DNA of 17,594 nucleotides from Desulfobacteraceae bacterium (GCA_021162325.1 JAGGYV010000352.1:1-17594), one strand, 5' to 3'; shown: positions 7,824 to 16,027, counted from the first letter of the stretch. Numbers and translations: made by a program. Notes: generated by a model from the letters alone, not told the origin.

Positions 7824-9225
7824 AAAAATGACTGGTGCCGTCCCAGCAATGAGTACATAGCCTATCCTTCGGCATTCCAATGGCCTCAACCAGATCATCC
7901 ATGGCCTGATATTTCAGGGATGTCATCTTTAACCGCTCCCGGATGCGTTCCACCATGGCAAGATTTTCAGCTGAGCCTGAAACCGCATATTTTTCTATGT
8001 CCGTAAAATCCGGCCCCTCGATTTCATGGATTATTTTTCTCCCGATCAAATCCAGGGTGGAACGAGACGTTGAAAAGTTTAAAAATTCACATGGAAAAAT
8101 CAGTGTGGGACAGGCAGTCCGCATATGGACTTCTTTAGCACCGGCATCAAACAACATCTGGATGTTATCTTTCAGCTGTGTCCCGCGCACAATGGAATCA
8201 TCACAAAATAACAGTCGCTTGCCGTCAATCAGTTCCTGAACCGGAATCAGTTTCATACGGGCAACCAGGTCCCGGGTTCCCTGATTCTGAGGCATGAAAC
8301 TTCTCGGCCAGGTCGGGGTATATTTTACAAACGGCCGGCAATACGGCACTTTTCTTTCATTCGAATAACCTAAGGCATGCCCGATCCCGGAATCCGGAAT
8401 CCCGGAAACCGTATCGACTTCCACTATGTCGTTTTTAGCAAGGGCGCACCCGCACCGATATCGCACCTCTTCAACATTAATCTGTTCATAACCGGAGGCG
8501 GGATATCCATAATATACCCACAAAAAGGAACAGACCTGCATTTCGTCGCCCGGTTTTTTCACCTGCTCATAGCCGTCGGCATCAAAAAAAACAATTTCAC
8601 CCGGACCCAGATATTTTTCAATTTTGTAGCCCAGGTTAAAAAACGCACTGGTTTCAAAGGTTGCAGCATGGGCATCTTCTTTTTTACCAATGGCAATGGG
8701 GGTTCTGCCCAGTTTGTCCCGGGCTGCATAAATGCCCTTTTCAGTAAGCAAAAGGATGGAACAGGATCCCTGGATGGCATGCTGAGCCTTTGCAATCCCA
8801 TCTTCAAACGAACTTCCCTGCCCGATCAGCATAGCGACCAGCTCAGTTGAATTGATCTGGTTTTCCCCGGATTCTGAAAAATTAATTTTCCGGTCAAAGG
8901 CTTTTTGCGCAAGTTCCGACAAATTTTTAATTATCCCCACCGTGGCAATCCCGAATGTTCCCAAATGCGAACCAATAATTAACGGCTGGGAATCAGTATC
9001 ACTAATCACACCGATCCCTTTTTTACCATGCAAACTTGAAAGATCGGGTTCCAGCTTTGTCCGAAAATAGCTATTTTCTATATTTTTAATGGTTTTTTTA
9101 ATACCATCCTTGTTTCTGATGGCAAGGCCGCCCCGTTTTGTTCCCAGATGAGAATGATAATCCGTCCCGTAAAACACATCCTGAGTACAATCCTGTTTAG
9201 ATACACACCCAAAAAATCCACCCAT
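7822..9225 (-). CDS. PurF-like amidophosphoribosyltransferase with degenerate glutaminase domain
   Basis: The 467-aa protein aligns by eye along the whole of PurF, the enzyme that makes phosphoribosylamine from PRPP and glutamine. The phosphoribosyltransferase half (about 255-400) keeps the PRPP loop as LFCDDSIVRGTQ and the PDSGIGHALGYS motif. Cysteines at the positions of PurF iron-sulfur ligands are present (FPCEF, and CTHC near the C-terminus). The N-terminal class II glutaminase half is unusual. Where active enzymes start M-C-G-V-F-G this starts M-G-G-F-F-G, so the nucleophile is Gly. The HVRYST arginine region reads GVISDTD, and HNGNL reads TVGIIKNL. It may use free ammonia, pair with another glutaminase, or do another phosphoribosyl reaction. 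The start ATG (9223-9225) has GGAG upstream. A longer TTG start at 9265-9267 lacks support and would add 14 residues. Confidence 0.8.
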   Translation of the reverse strand: MGGFFGCVSKQDCTQDVFYGTDYHSHLGTKRGGLAIRNKDGIKKTIKNIENSYFRTKLEPDLSSLHGKKGIGVISDTDSQPLIIGSHLGTFGIATVGIIKNLSELAQKAFDRKINFSESGENQINSTELVAMLIGQGSSFEDGIAKAQHAIQGSCSILLLTEKGIYAARDKLGRTPIAIGKKEDAHAATFETSAFFNLGYKIEKYLGPGEIVFFDADGYEQVKKPGDEMQVCSFLWVYYGYPASGYEQINVEEVRYRCGCALAKNDIVEVDTVSGIPDSGIGHALGYSNERKVPYCRPFVKYTPTWPRSFMPQNQGTRDLVARMKLIPVQELIDGKRLLFCDDSIVRGTQLKDNIQMLFDAGAKEVHMRTACPTLIFPCEFLNFSTSRSTLDLIGRKIIHEIEGPDFTDIEKYAVSGSAENLAMVERIRERLKMTSLKYQAMDDLVEAIGMPKDRLCTHCWDGTSHF

Positions 9226-9452
9226 GCTAATAAAGTCTCCAGTTTTTTTATTAAAACTAAACAACAATCAGCTTAATTATTCATAAAACTGAAGATCATG
9301 CAAAAGAAAAATCATCTTAACTCCCCAAAGAACCGTCCATTATTTCAGGTCCACCAATTTTAAGTATTTGAATTTAAATAAATTAATTATCAAAAAAATT
9401 AAAAAATTCTGTTTTTCCCCGCAAGCTGGATTTTGAGCACTTTGAAAAAAAC

Positions 9453-9481
9453 TTGACAAAAAACTGACCATAAAATATAAC
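9453..9481 (+). promoter_or_regulatory. Sigma-70-type promoter reading toward tetR
   Basis: TTGACA (9453-9458), a 17-base spacer and TATAAC (9476-9481) form a near-consensus promoter. It would give a leader of about 240 bases before the TetR start at 9728, with a REP-like palindrome inside. The opposite strand of this gap (9226-9452) is A/T-rich and must hold the PurF-like promoter, but I cannot pick it out. Confidence 0.7.
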
Positions 9482-9493
9482 TGATTAATCAGT
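9480..9493. promoter_or_regulatory. TetR-type operator candidate
   Basis: ACTGATTAATCAGT is a perfect 14-base palindrome that starts on the last bases of the -10 element. Size, symmetry and position are typical of a TetR-family autoregulatory site. Binding by the TetR protein encoded downstream is inferred. Confidence 0.6.
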
Positions 9494-9557
9494 CAGTATA
9501 GTTGACCGGTTAGTTTCTGCCACACTTTTAAATTAGTGGCCGAACGAAAACCTCGAT

Positions 9558-9626
9558 TTTTCGTAGGTTGGGTAGAGCCCGCTCTGACATGTTGGGTTTC
9601 GCTACGCTCTACCCAACCTACGAAAA
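9558..9626. repeat. REP-like inverted repeat, GTAGGTTGGG type
   Basis: The 21-base arms TTTTCGTAGGTTGGGTAGAGC (9558-9578) and the exact reverse complement (9606-9626) enclose 27 bases. Read on the minus strand, GTAG is followed by a GTTGGGT...ACCCAAC hairpin, the GTAG-plus-palindrome layout of REP sequences handled by REP-associated transposases. A further partial piece, GCGAAACCCAACA, recurs at 9659-9671. It lies in the leader of the tetR gene. Confidence 0.7.
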
Positions 9627-9727
9627 TCAACCGTTTAACCAAGCTTAGATTCTAAAGGGCGAAACCCAACAAATTATTTCCGGTGGGTTTCCGTTCATAC
9701 ACTAAATAGAAAGCACGACCCCTTACC

Positions 9728-10306
9728 ATGTCAAAAAAAGAAGATATACTGAAAGCCGCTACACTCCTGTTTGCCACCAATGGCTTTAAAGAAACCTCCA
9801 TGACAGAAGTCGCCACGATGACGAATGCTGCCAGCGCCACGATTTTTTATCATTTTAAAAGCAAGGAAGCGCTTTTTCTGTCCGTATTAAACAGCGTCAA
9901 AGACGGTATCATAGAAGAATTTTCCCATTATTTCGATGAAAAAAAATTTAGCACCGGCCTGGAAATGCTTGAGGGGACTGTCTCTTTTTACCTTTATTTA
10001 GCCGGAAACAAGGCGGAGTGGTTTTTGCTGCTTCACCGGTACTACCCATACGAACTTGCCAAAAAAAATAATACCTGTAGGCAGTCTCTGGAAGATATAT
10101 ATAATTGTTTTGTGGATATATTTGAAAAAGCTTTGGTGCAGGGTCAGGCCGATGGCTCCATCGGCAAACTATCGCAGCGCAAAACAGCGCTGCTCATATT
10201 GTCAACCGTAGACGGCATGGTCCGGTTTAAAAACTGTAATTTGTATGATGCCGGGGCACTTTATAATGAATTGATCGCTGTCATACGACGAATAGCGGCA
10301 ACCTAA
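9728..10306 (+). CDS. TetR/AcrR-family transcriptional regulator
   Basis: The 192-aa protein has a TetR N-terminal HTH (about residues 5-52): ILKAATLLFATNGFKETSM, then TEVATMTNAASATIFYHF with the family's FYHFKSKEALF at the recognition-helix end. The C-terminal ligand/dimer domain is helical and divergent, so the effector is unknown. The ATG lacks a clear Shine-Dalgarno sequence. The SulP transporter follows 27 bases later on the same strand, so TetR probably controls itself and the transporter through the palindrome at 9480-9493. Confidence 0.92.
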   Translation: MSKKEDILKAATLLFATNGFKETSMTEVATMTNAASATIFYHFKSKEALFLSVLNSVKDGIIEEFSHYFDEKKFSTGLEMLEGTVSFYLYLAGNKAEWFLLLHRYYPYELAKKNNTCRQSLEDIYNCFVDIFEKALVQGQADGSIGKLSQRKTALLILSTVDGMVRFKNCNLYDAGALYNELIAVIRRIAAT

Positions 10307-10333
10307 AATCAAAAAATACAGGCGGTATTTTCA

Positions 10334-12457
10334 ATGATCAAAATATTTTTTCCCTTTATTGAATGGATGAAAGACTACAATTTTGAAAAACTGAAAATTG
10401 ATTCGCTCTCCGGCCTCACCGTTGCCCTGGTCCTGATTCCCCAGTCCATGGCCTATGCTCAGTTAGCCGGCATGCCTTCCTATTATGGTTTGTATGCCTC
10501 GTTTCTCCCCCCTATTATCGCATCCCTGTTTGGTTCCAGCCGTCAACTGGCAACCGGTCCGGTTGCCGTTGTTTCCCTGATGACCGCCGCTTCACTGGAA
10601 CCTTTAGCCACCGCCGGCAGTGAAGGATATATTGCCTACGCCATCCTGCTGGCCCTGATGGTTGGCCTCTTCCAGTTTTCATTAGGGGTGTTGCGGCTCG
10701 GTGTGGTGGTCAATTTTCTTTCTCATCCGGTGGTCAATGGATTTACCAACGCAGCTGCCATTATCATCGCATCTTCCCAGCTATCCAAAATATTTGGGGT
10801 GTATGTGGACAAGGCGACCCATCACTATGAAACGATTTTTCGAGTATGCGCGGCAGCGGTACATTATACCCACTGGCCGACCCTGATTATGGGGGTTATG
10901 GCTTTTGGCATCATGTACGCATTAAAACGCTTTAACCCAAAAATTCCCAATGTTCTCGTTGCCGTGACCGTCACTACGGTCATTTCCTGGGCGGTCGGCT
11001 TTCAGCAGGACAATCTTGTGGATTTAAGCGCCATTAAAGCACCGCCGGTCCATGAAATGGTCACTGAATTCAACCGGGCCGTGGTCGGAATCAATACGGT
11101 CACGGAAGAACGCACGCAATATATGAAAACATTAGATGATGCCAGAACCCGTCACGACAAAATCTCTATCTTAAACGCGGAACACGAAATCAATATGGTT
11201 AATTTTAAAATTGACCAGTTAAAAGAAGAAGCCCATACATACCGTAAAAGTCTCAGAGATATGATGTTTTACGCGGATGGGACCGGTTCAGCGCAGGTAT
11301 TCTATCTAAAAAATAATTCCGTGTTAAAAGATCCGAAAAATACACGCGTATGGCGCATCAAAATCAGCAACAAAATTCTGGATACACAAAACCTGCTCAT
11401 GACCGGCGGCGGGGCCGTGGTCGGCGGCATCCCCAAGGGGCTTCCTTCTTTTACCATGCCTGAAATCAATTTAAAGGTCATACTGCAATTATTCCCGTAT
11501 GCCGCCATCATCTCTCTCTTAGGATTTATGGAGGCCATCTCCATTGCCAAGGCCATGGCCGCCAAAACCGGGCAGCGACTGGATCCCAACCAGGAACTTA
11601 TCGGACAGGGGCTTGCCAACATACTGGGTTCGATGACCAAAAGTTATCCCACGTCCGGTTCTTTTTCCCGATCTGCCGTCAATCTTCAGGCCGGTGCAAT
11701 GACCGGTCTGTCCAGCGCGTTTACCTCTCTGGCGGTGGTCATCGTGCTGCTTTTTTTCACGCCGTTGCTGTATCACCTGCCCCAAGCGGTGCTGGCAGCA
11801 GTTATTATGATGGCGGTTATCGGCCTGATCAATGTCAGCGGTTTTATCCATGCATGGAAAGTCCAGTGGTATGACGGGGCCATCTCCATTATTGCATTTG
11901 TGTCCACACTGGTTTTTGCACCCCACTTGGACCGGGGGATCATGATCGGGGTATTGCTTTCTTTGATGGTCTTTTTGTATAAAAGCATGCGGCCCACGGT
12001 TACTTCTCTTTCCCGCATGGAAAATGATGGCCTTCGGGGAGCAATGGTACATGGACTTCAGAAATGCAAATATATCGACATGGTTCGTTTTGACGGCCCC
12101 CTGTTTTTTGCCAATGCCAGTTACCTGGAAGACAAGATCAGTGAACGGATGCTGAATAGAAAAGACCTGAAACATATTATCATTGTATCCAATGCAATTA
12201 ATGATATCGACGCATCCGGCGAGGAAGTCCTGTCCCTGTTAATTGAAAACGTCCGCAGTGCCGGTGTTGAAATTTCATTTTCCGGGGTGAATTCATCCGT
12301 AATGAAAGTGTTTAAACGAACACACCTGATGGCGATGATTCGCCCGGAGAACATTTATCCGACAATGGAAAAAGCCATTTGCGCAGTCCACGATCAGACC
12401 CATCGACACGGAGATGAAGTGAACTGCCCGTTGACAACGGTCTGCCATATTACATAA
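10334..12457 (+). CDS. SulP-family anion transporter with STAS domain and soluble insertion
   Basis: This 707-aa membrane protein belongs to the SulP/SLC26 family, which carries sulfate, bicarbonate or related anions. Residues 20-225 contain the conserved start (GLTVALVLIPQSMAYAQLAG, GLYASFLPP, TGPVAVVSLM). Residues 360-555 hold the second half (GGIPKGLPSF, SLLGFMEAISIAKAMA, TSGSFSRSAVN). Residues about 575-690 form the cytoplasmic STAS domain, with NDIDASGEEVL. Unusually, about 130 residues (225-358) are inserted before GGIPKGLP. They are charged, coiled-coil-like and without obvious membrane helices, making the protein longer than the usual 550-600 aa. The C-terminal tail is His/Cys-rich (H686, H690, H692, C698, C704, H705). 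The substrate cannot be told from sequence; sulfate is a guess from the likely host. It probably shares the tetR transcript. Confidence 0.93.
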   Translation: MIKIFFPFIEWMKDYNFEKLKIDSLSGLTVALVLIPQSMAYAQLAGMPSYYGLYASFLPPIIASLFGSSRQLATGPVAVVSLMTAASLEPLATAGSEGYIAYAILLALMVGLFQFSLGVLRLGVVVNFLSHPVVNGFTNAAAIIIASSQLSKIFGVYVDKATHHYETIFRVCAAAVHYTHWPTLIMGVMAFGIMYALKRFNPKIPNVLVAVTVTTVISWAVGFQQDNLVDLSAIKAPPVHEMVTEFNRAVVGINTVTEERTQYMKTLDDARTRHDKISILNAEHEINMVNFKIDQLKEEAHTYRKSLRDMMFYADGTGSAQVFYLKNNSVLKDPKNTRVWRIKISNKILDTQNLLMTGGGAVVGGIPKGLPSFTMPEINLKVILQLFPYAAIISLLGFMEAISIAKAMAAKTGQRLDPNQELIGQGLANILGSMTKSYPTSGSFSRSAVNLQAGAMTGLSSAFTSLAVVIVLLFFTPLLYHLPQAVLAAVIMMAVIGLINVSGFIHAWKVQWYDGAISIIAFVSTLVFAPHLDRGIMIGVLLSLMVFLYKSMRPTVTSLSRMENDGLRGAMVHGLQKCKYIDMVRFDGPLFFANASYLEDKISERMLNRKDLKHIIIVSNAINDIDASGEEVLSLLIENVRSAGVEISFSGVNSSVMKVFKRTHLMAMIRPENIYPTMEKAICAVHDQTHRHGDEVNCPLTTVCHIT

Positions 12458-12490
12458 AATAAATGAACATTAATAAAAAGGAATATACTG

Positions 12491-12985
12491 ATGTCAATTA
12501 TTACTTTTTTCAGCGGGTCCTTTTGTAACGACAGAGCTGTCTTAGACGAGCTAAAGCAAAAAACAGGATATCCGGTAATCGATGACCGCATAATCATCGC
12601 TGCAGCCAGCCGCGCATCCGGTCTTTCGGAAAAGAAAATCCAGGGTGCTTTTTCAGCCAAAATATCCCTTTTTAATCAGTTCACCCATGAAAAAGAACGC
12701 TCTATCGCGTACCTGCGACTGGCGTTGGCGAAAATGCTGGACACTGACAACCTGATCGTTTCCGGCGCGTCCGGCTTACTGATTCCACAAAGTATCAGCC
12801 ATGTGCTCCGGGTGTGCCTGATTGCAGACATGAAATCACGCATTGCGAACGCACAAAAACAGAAACAAATTTCCGAAAAAGAAGCGGCCGCCCTGATTCG
12901 GAAAAATGATGAGAACACAGGTGCCTGGGTCAAAACAATAATGGGACCGATGACCCGTGGGCAACATCCGCCTATGATATCATGA
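12491..12985 (+). CDS. Cytidylate-kinase-like protein, N-terminal part of a probable frameshifted gene
   Basis: The 164-aa frame begins MSIITFFSGSFCNDRAV and continues as a cytidylate-kinase-like (nucleoside-monophosphate-kinase fold) domain, with YPVIDDRIIIAAA and the segment IAYLRLALAKML. The P-loop region lacks the GK[ST] lysine, so kinase activity is doubtful. AAGGAA lies eight bases before the ATG. The last residues (from about MGPMTRGQH, 12941 onward) look out of frame. In the next frame the DNA reads GTDDPWATSAYDIMIPTDK, which is what the family shows after a W-x-x-x-[LI]-[FM]-G stretch. A missing base in the GGG at about 12943-12945 would join this frame to the receiver protein that follows. 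The two frames overlap by ATGA, so coupled translation is the alternative. Confidence 0.75.
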   Translation: MSIITFFSGSFCNDRAVLDELKQKTGYPVIDDRIIIAAASRASGLSEKKIQGAFSAKISLFNQFTHEKERSIAYLRLALAKMLDTDNLIVSGASGLLIPQSISHVLRVCLIADMKSRIANAQKQKQISEKEAAALIRKNDENTGAWVKTIMGPMTRGQHPPMIS

Positions 12986-13716
12986 TCCCCACAGACAAAA
13001 CTGACGCGGCGGAATCCGTCAAACTGATTTTCCAGCACGCAGAATCCGATGTTGTCCAAACAACAGATGCCTCAAAGCAGGCTATATCCAATTTTCAGCT
13101 GGCCGCAAAAGCCGGCGAAGCCTTGGCAAATGCCGGGCATAATGTTTCAACGGATGCCCAAAACGGCACCATCCGAATTACCATCAACAAAAATGTATTG
13201 ATGCTCGCACGCCTGGAAGAAGAACTGAAGCAGATTGTGGAAAAAATCCCCGGCGTAAAAGGCGTTGAAACCAGTGTGGGCGAAAAATTTTACCAGACAG
13301 ACATATACAGAAAATACGATTTTCAGATGCCGTCCAGGATTCTGCTGGTAGATGATGAACGCGAATTTGTCCAGACCCTGTCCGAACGTTTAATTATGCG
13401 GGATATGGGGTCGGTCGTGGCCTATGACGGCGAATCCGCATTAAATATGGTGGATGATGAAGAACCGGAAGTAATGATTCTGGATTTAAAAATGCCGGGC
13501 ATCGACGGGATTGAAGTACTGCGCAAAGTCAAGGCAAGCCGTCCGGATATCGAAGTCATTATCCTGACCGGACATGGCTCTGAAGCAGACCGGGAGATCT
13601 GCATGGGACTGGGCGCTTTTGCCTATCTGCATAAACCGGTGGATATTGATTTGCTGAGTACCACCTTAAAACAGGCCAATGAGAAAGTTCAGAAACAAAA
13701 AACGGTGGCGTCGTAA
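12982..13716 (+). CDS. Receiver-domain protein, C-terminal part of the kinase-like/receiver fusion
   Basis: The 244-aa frame starts at the ATG that overlaps the preceding stop, but it has no ribosome-binding site. Homology by eye extends upstream of that ATG (DPWATSAYD), suggesting it is the rest of the preceding gene. Residues 1-20 complete the kinase-like domain. Residues about 33-100 look like a small BON-like alpha/beta unit (NGTIRITINKNVL, GVKGVETSVG). Residues 118-236 are a receiver with D124/D125, phosphoacceptor D168, T196 in LTGHGS and K218. No output domain follows. It probably takes phosphate from the histidine kinase encoded next. Confidence 0.85.
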   Translation: MIPTDKTDAAESVKLIFQHAESDVVQTTDASKQAISNFQLAAKAGEALANAGHNVSTDAQNGTIRITINKNVLMLARLEEELKQIVEKIPGVKGVETSVGEKFYQTDIYRKYDFQMPSRILLVDDEREFVQTLSERLIMRDMGSVVAYDGESALNMVDDEEPEVMILDLKMPGIDGIEVLRKVKASRPDIEVIILTGHGSEADREICMGLGAFAYLHKPVDIDLLSTTLKQANEKVQKQKTVAS

Positions 13717-13767
13717 AAAGTCATGGAACGAAACTGCGTATCGTTGTATCAAAGAATAACGTCTATC

Positions 13768-13836
13768 GTAGGCCGGGTTTCTTACCCGGCGATTGTCATG
13801 GCATTTTAATTTGTCGGGAATGGAATCCCGACCTAC
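13768..13836. repeat. Pair of inverted GTAG-headed REP-like units
   Basis: Unit one (plus strand) is GTAG followed by the perfect hairpin GCCGGGT-ttctt-ACCCGGC (13772-13790). Unit two (minus strand) is GTAG followed by GTCGGGA-N6-TCCCGAC (13813-13832). Two related units in opposite orientation form a BIME-like pair. They fill the gap between the receiver gene and the histidine kinase; the remainder of 13717-13920 shows nothing else. Confidence 0.75.
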
Positions 13837-13842
13837 TTTTTT
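13813..13842 (+). terminator. Possible intrinsic terminator formed by the second REP unit
   Basis: The GTCGGGA/TCCCGAC stem (7 bp, loop 6) is followed after four bases by six T residues. It could end transcripts from the tetR-SulP-receiver genes and separate them from the histidine-kinase genes. The four-base gap before the T-run weakens the call. Confidence 0.4.
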
Positions 13843-13920
13843 GTTCCATAATCAAAGTGAAATTACCTGGAAGTCACAAATATTTTGAAACATATAACCA
13901 TTTTTTTAAGCTGAAAAAAT

Positions 13921-15687
13921 ATGGAAAAACTGTTAAAAATTTTTAGCCCCAACTTTTTGTGGGGCGGGAAACAGGGCAAAGGCCCCCTATACCGGCACAT
14001 GTTCAATTACAGCCGGCTATGGCGGTCGGCGGTGATGCTGACAGCGCTGTCCGCTATCCTGCCGCTGCTGGCCATCTCATGGTTTGACTACAATGTGACC
14101 CGCAAAGCCGTGAAAGCCGAGACGTTTTCTCATACGTCCCGAACGGTCTCAAATACCAAAAGAACGATTTCCGCTTTTCTGGCGGAACGAAAATCCGCAC
14201 TCGATTTTATTGTTCACGACAACATCTATGAAGAACTGATTGATCCGGTTCGTCTTGCCATTATTCTGAAGAATCTCAGAAAAGCCTTTGGCGGCATCAC
14301 TGATATCGGCGTGATCGATGCCAGCGGCCAGCAGATTGCCTACATCGGCCCCTACTCCCTTGAAGGCAAAAATTACAAAGACCAGGACTGGTTTAAAGAA
14401 ATCGTGGGAAAGGGAATTTTTGTCAGTGATGTTTTTTTAGGCTTCCGGAATGAACCCCACCTGGTCATTGCCATCAGTTATGAATTGCCGGACGGCACTT
14501 TTTATATCTTACGCACATCCATTGATACGGACCGGTTGACTAAACAGTTATTAAATCTTGAACTGGGCGCCCAGGGCAATGCCTTTATTATCAATACCCA
14601 AGGCGTGCTGCAGACCCCGGCGCGCCATCATGAAAAAGTGTTTGAAAAAATCGCTATCCCGGTTCCCGAATACTCCCCCAAAACCGAGGTATTACAATAC
14701 AATGACCCCGATGAAGGGTCCCAGGTACTGGGATATGCCTATATACCGGACACGCCGTTTATTCTGATGATCGTCAAAAATAAAGATGAAATGATGAAGT
14801 CCTGGCACAAGACGCGCTTTGAAATTTTAATCTTTTTATCCATTGGCATCCTCATTGTCATGGTCGGGATTATCGGTTTTGCAACATTTTTTGTAAATAA
14901 CATTTATATTGCCGATCAACGGCGAATTAAAACGCTGCACCAGGTGGAATATTCCAATAAGCTGGCGTCCATCGGGCGGCTGGCAGCCGGAGTAGCCCAC
15001 GAAATTAATAATCCGCTGGCCATCATCAACGAAAAATCCGGCCTGATCAAAGATATTTTCCAACTCAGAGAGACTTATGCCACAGACGAAAAACTCATCG
15101 GCTTAGTCGATGCGATCCATGCTTCCGTGGCCCGCTGTGGCGCCATCACCAAACAGCTTTTAAATTTTGCCCGGCACATGGATTTTAGCTTTCAGCCGGT
15201 GGACCTGAAAAAAATCATCCAGGAAGTCATTGGTTTTCTGGGCCGTGAGGCAGAATACCGTAACATTAAAATATCCGTTAATGTGTCAGAAGATATTCCT
15301 CAATTTGAAAGTGACCGGGGAAAACTACAGCAGGTGTTCCTCAACCTGCTCAACAATGCCTTTGCCGCATTGTCTGATGGCGGCAACCTGGATATCTCCG
15401 CAATCCTGCTGAGGGACGAACGTATCCGATTAACAGTAGAAGATACCGGCTGCGGGATTCCGGAAAAAGATCTTAAAAAAATTTTCGAACCGTTTTTCTC
15501 AACCCGAACCAACGTCGGCGGCACCGGTTTAGGTCTTTCAATCACCTACTCCCTGATCCAGGAAATCGGCGGAACGATCGATGTGAACAGCACGGTTGAT
15601 GTCGGAACCCGATTTATAATAACACTGCCGTTAAGTGCCAAAAATATGAAGGAGAAAAATAATGCGCCTGCTCCTCGTGGACGATGA
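13921..15687 (+). CDS. Membrane sensor histidine kinase (PDC-type sensor)
   Basis: The 588-aa inner-membrane kinase has a first membrane helix at about 37-54, a periplasmic PDC/dCache-like sensor at about 55-290 (ITDIGVIDASGQQIAYIGPY, DQDWFKEIVGKGIFVSDVF, PFILMIV), and a second helix at about 302-325. There is no evident HAMP. The DHp domain has H-box AAGVAHEINNPLA with H360. The ATPase domain has N-box FLNLLNNA (N475, N478, N479), DTGCGIP (508-514), an F-box EPFFSTR, and GGTGLGLS (533-540). All catalytic boxes are intact. The ATG has no clear ribosome-binding site, so translation may be weak or start slightly downstream. The 3' end overlaps the next receiver gene by 26 bases, so they are co-translated. 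Likely receivers are the three neighbouring domains. Confidence 0.95.
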   Translation: MEKLLKIFSPNFLWGGKQGKGPLYRHMFNYSRLWRSAVMLTALSAILPLLAISWFDYNVTRKAVKAETFSHTSRTVSNTKRTISAFLAERKSALDFIVHDNIYEELIDPVRLAIILKNLRKAFGGITDIGVIDASGQQIAYIGPYSLEGKNYKDQDWFKEIVGKGIFVSDVFLGFRNEPHLVIAISYELPDGTFYILRTSIDTDRLTKQLLNLELGAQGNAFIINTQGVLQTPARHHEKVFEKIAIPVPEYSPKTEVLQYNDPDEGSQVLGYAYIPDTPFILMIVKNKDEMMKSWHKTRFEILIFLSIGILIVMVGIIGFATFFVNNIYIADQRRIKTLHQVEYSNKLASIGRLAAGVAHEINNPLAIINEKSGLIKDIFQLRETYATDEKLIGLVDAIHASVARCGAITKQLLNFARHMDFSFQPVDLKKIIQEVIGFLGREAEYRNIKISVNVSEDIPQFESDRGKLQQVFLNLLNNAFAALSDGGNLDISAILLRDERIRLTVEDTGCGIPEKDLKKIFEPFFSTRTNVGGTGLGLSITYSLIQEIGGTIDVNSTVDVGTRFIITLPLSAKNMKEKNNAPAPRGR

Positions 15688-16015
15688 AGAAGAATTTGTG
15701 GCCACCCTGGCTGAACGCCTTTCTTTAAGAAACATTGCGGCGGACTGGGTGACGAGTGCGGAAAAAGCGGAAAAAATGATCGCAACAAAACATTATGACC
15801 TGGTGTTGCTGGATGTAAAAATGCCGCAGGTGGGCGGGCGGGAATTAAAAAAAATTATTGAAAAAAAGCTGCCCGGCATTAAAACCATCTACCTGACCGG
15901 TCACGGTTCAGAAGAAGATTACCAGGCCGGCAGTGCTGAAGCGGAATATTATCTAATGAAACCGATCAACATCAATGACCTGATCGCAAAAATCAATGAT
16001 GCACTGGGAAAATAA
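15662..16015 (+). CDS. Receiver-only response regulator (CheY-like)
   Basis: The 117-aa protein is a single receiver domain: LLVDDEEEFVATLAERL, phosphoacceptor D51, T79 in LTGHGS and K100. No DNA-binding or enzymatic output is attached, so it should act by protein contact or as a relay step. GGAG lies eight bases before the ATG, inside the 3' end of the histidine-kinase gene, with a 26-base overlap. The next gene follows after 12 bases. It is strikingly similar to the receivers of the proteins at 12982 and 16705, sharing VDDE-x-x-F and ERL-x-x-R. Confidence 0.95.
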   Translation: MRLLLVDDEEEFVATLAERLSLRNIAADWVTSAEKAEKMIATKHYDLVLLDVKMPQVGGRELKKIIEKKLPGIKTIYLTGHGSEEDYQAGSAEAEYYLMKPININDLIAKINDALGK

Positions 16016-16027
16016 GGAGGCGAAATC

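Noticed and set aside
7571..7858. Minus-strand open frame of 95 codons across the palindromic repeat
   Set aside because: It is mostly repeat sequence and overlaps the end of the PurF-like gene; such frames through repeats are usually not genes.
11519..12175. Minus-strand open frame of 218 codons inside the SulP gene
   Set aside because: It is antisense to conserved transporter sequence, and its His/Gln-rich composition is typical of a shadow frame.
12930..12950. Programmed -1 frameshift site joining the kinase-like and receiver frames
   Set aside because: No X-XXY-YYZ heptamer is present in the zero frame; a lost base or coupled translation is simpler.
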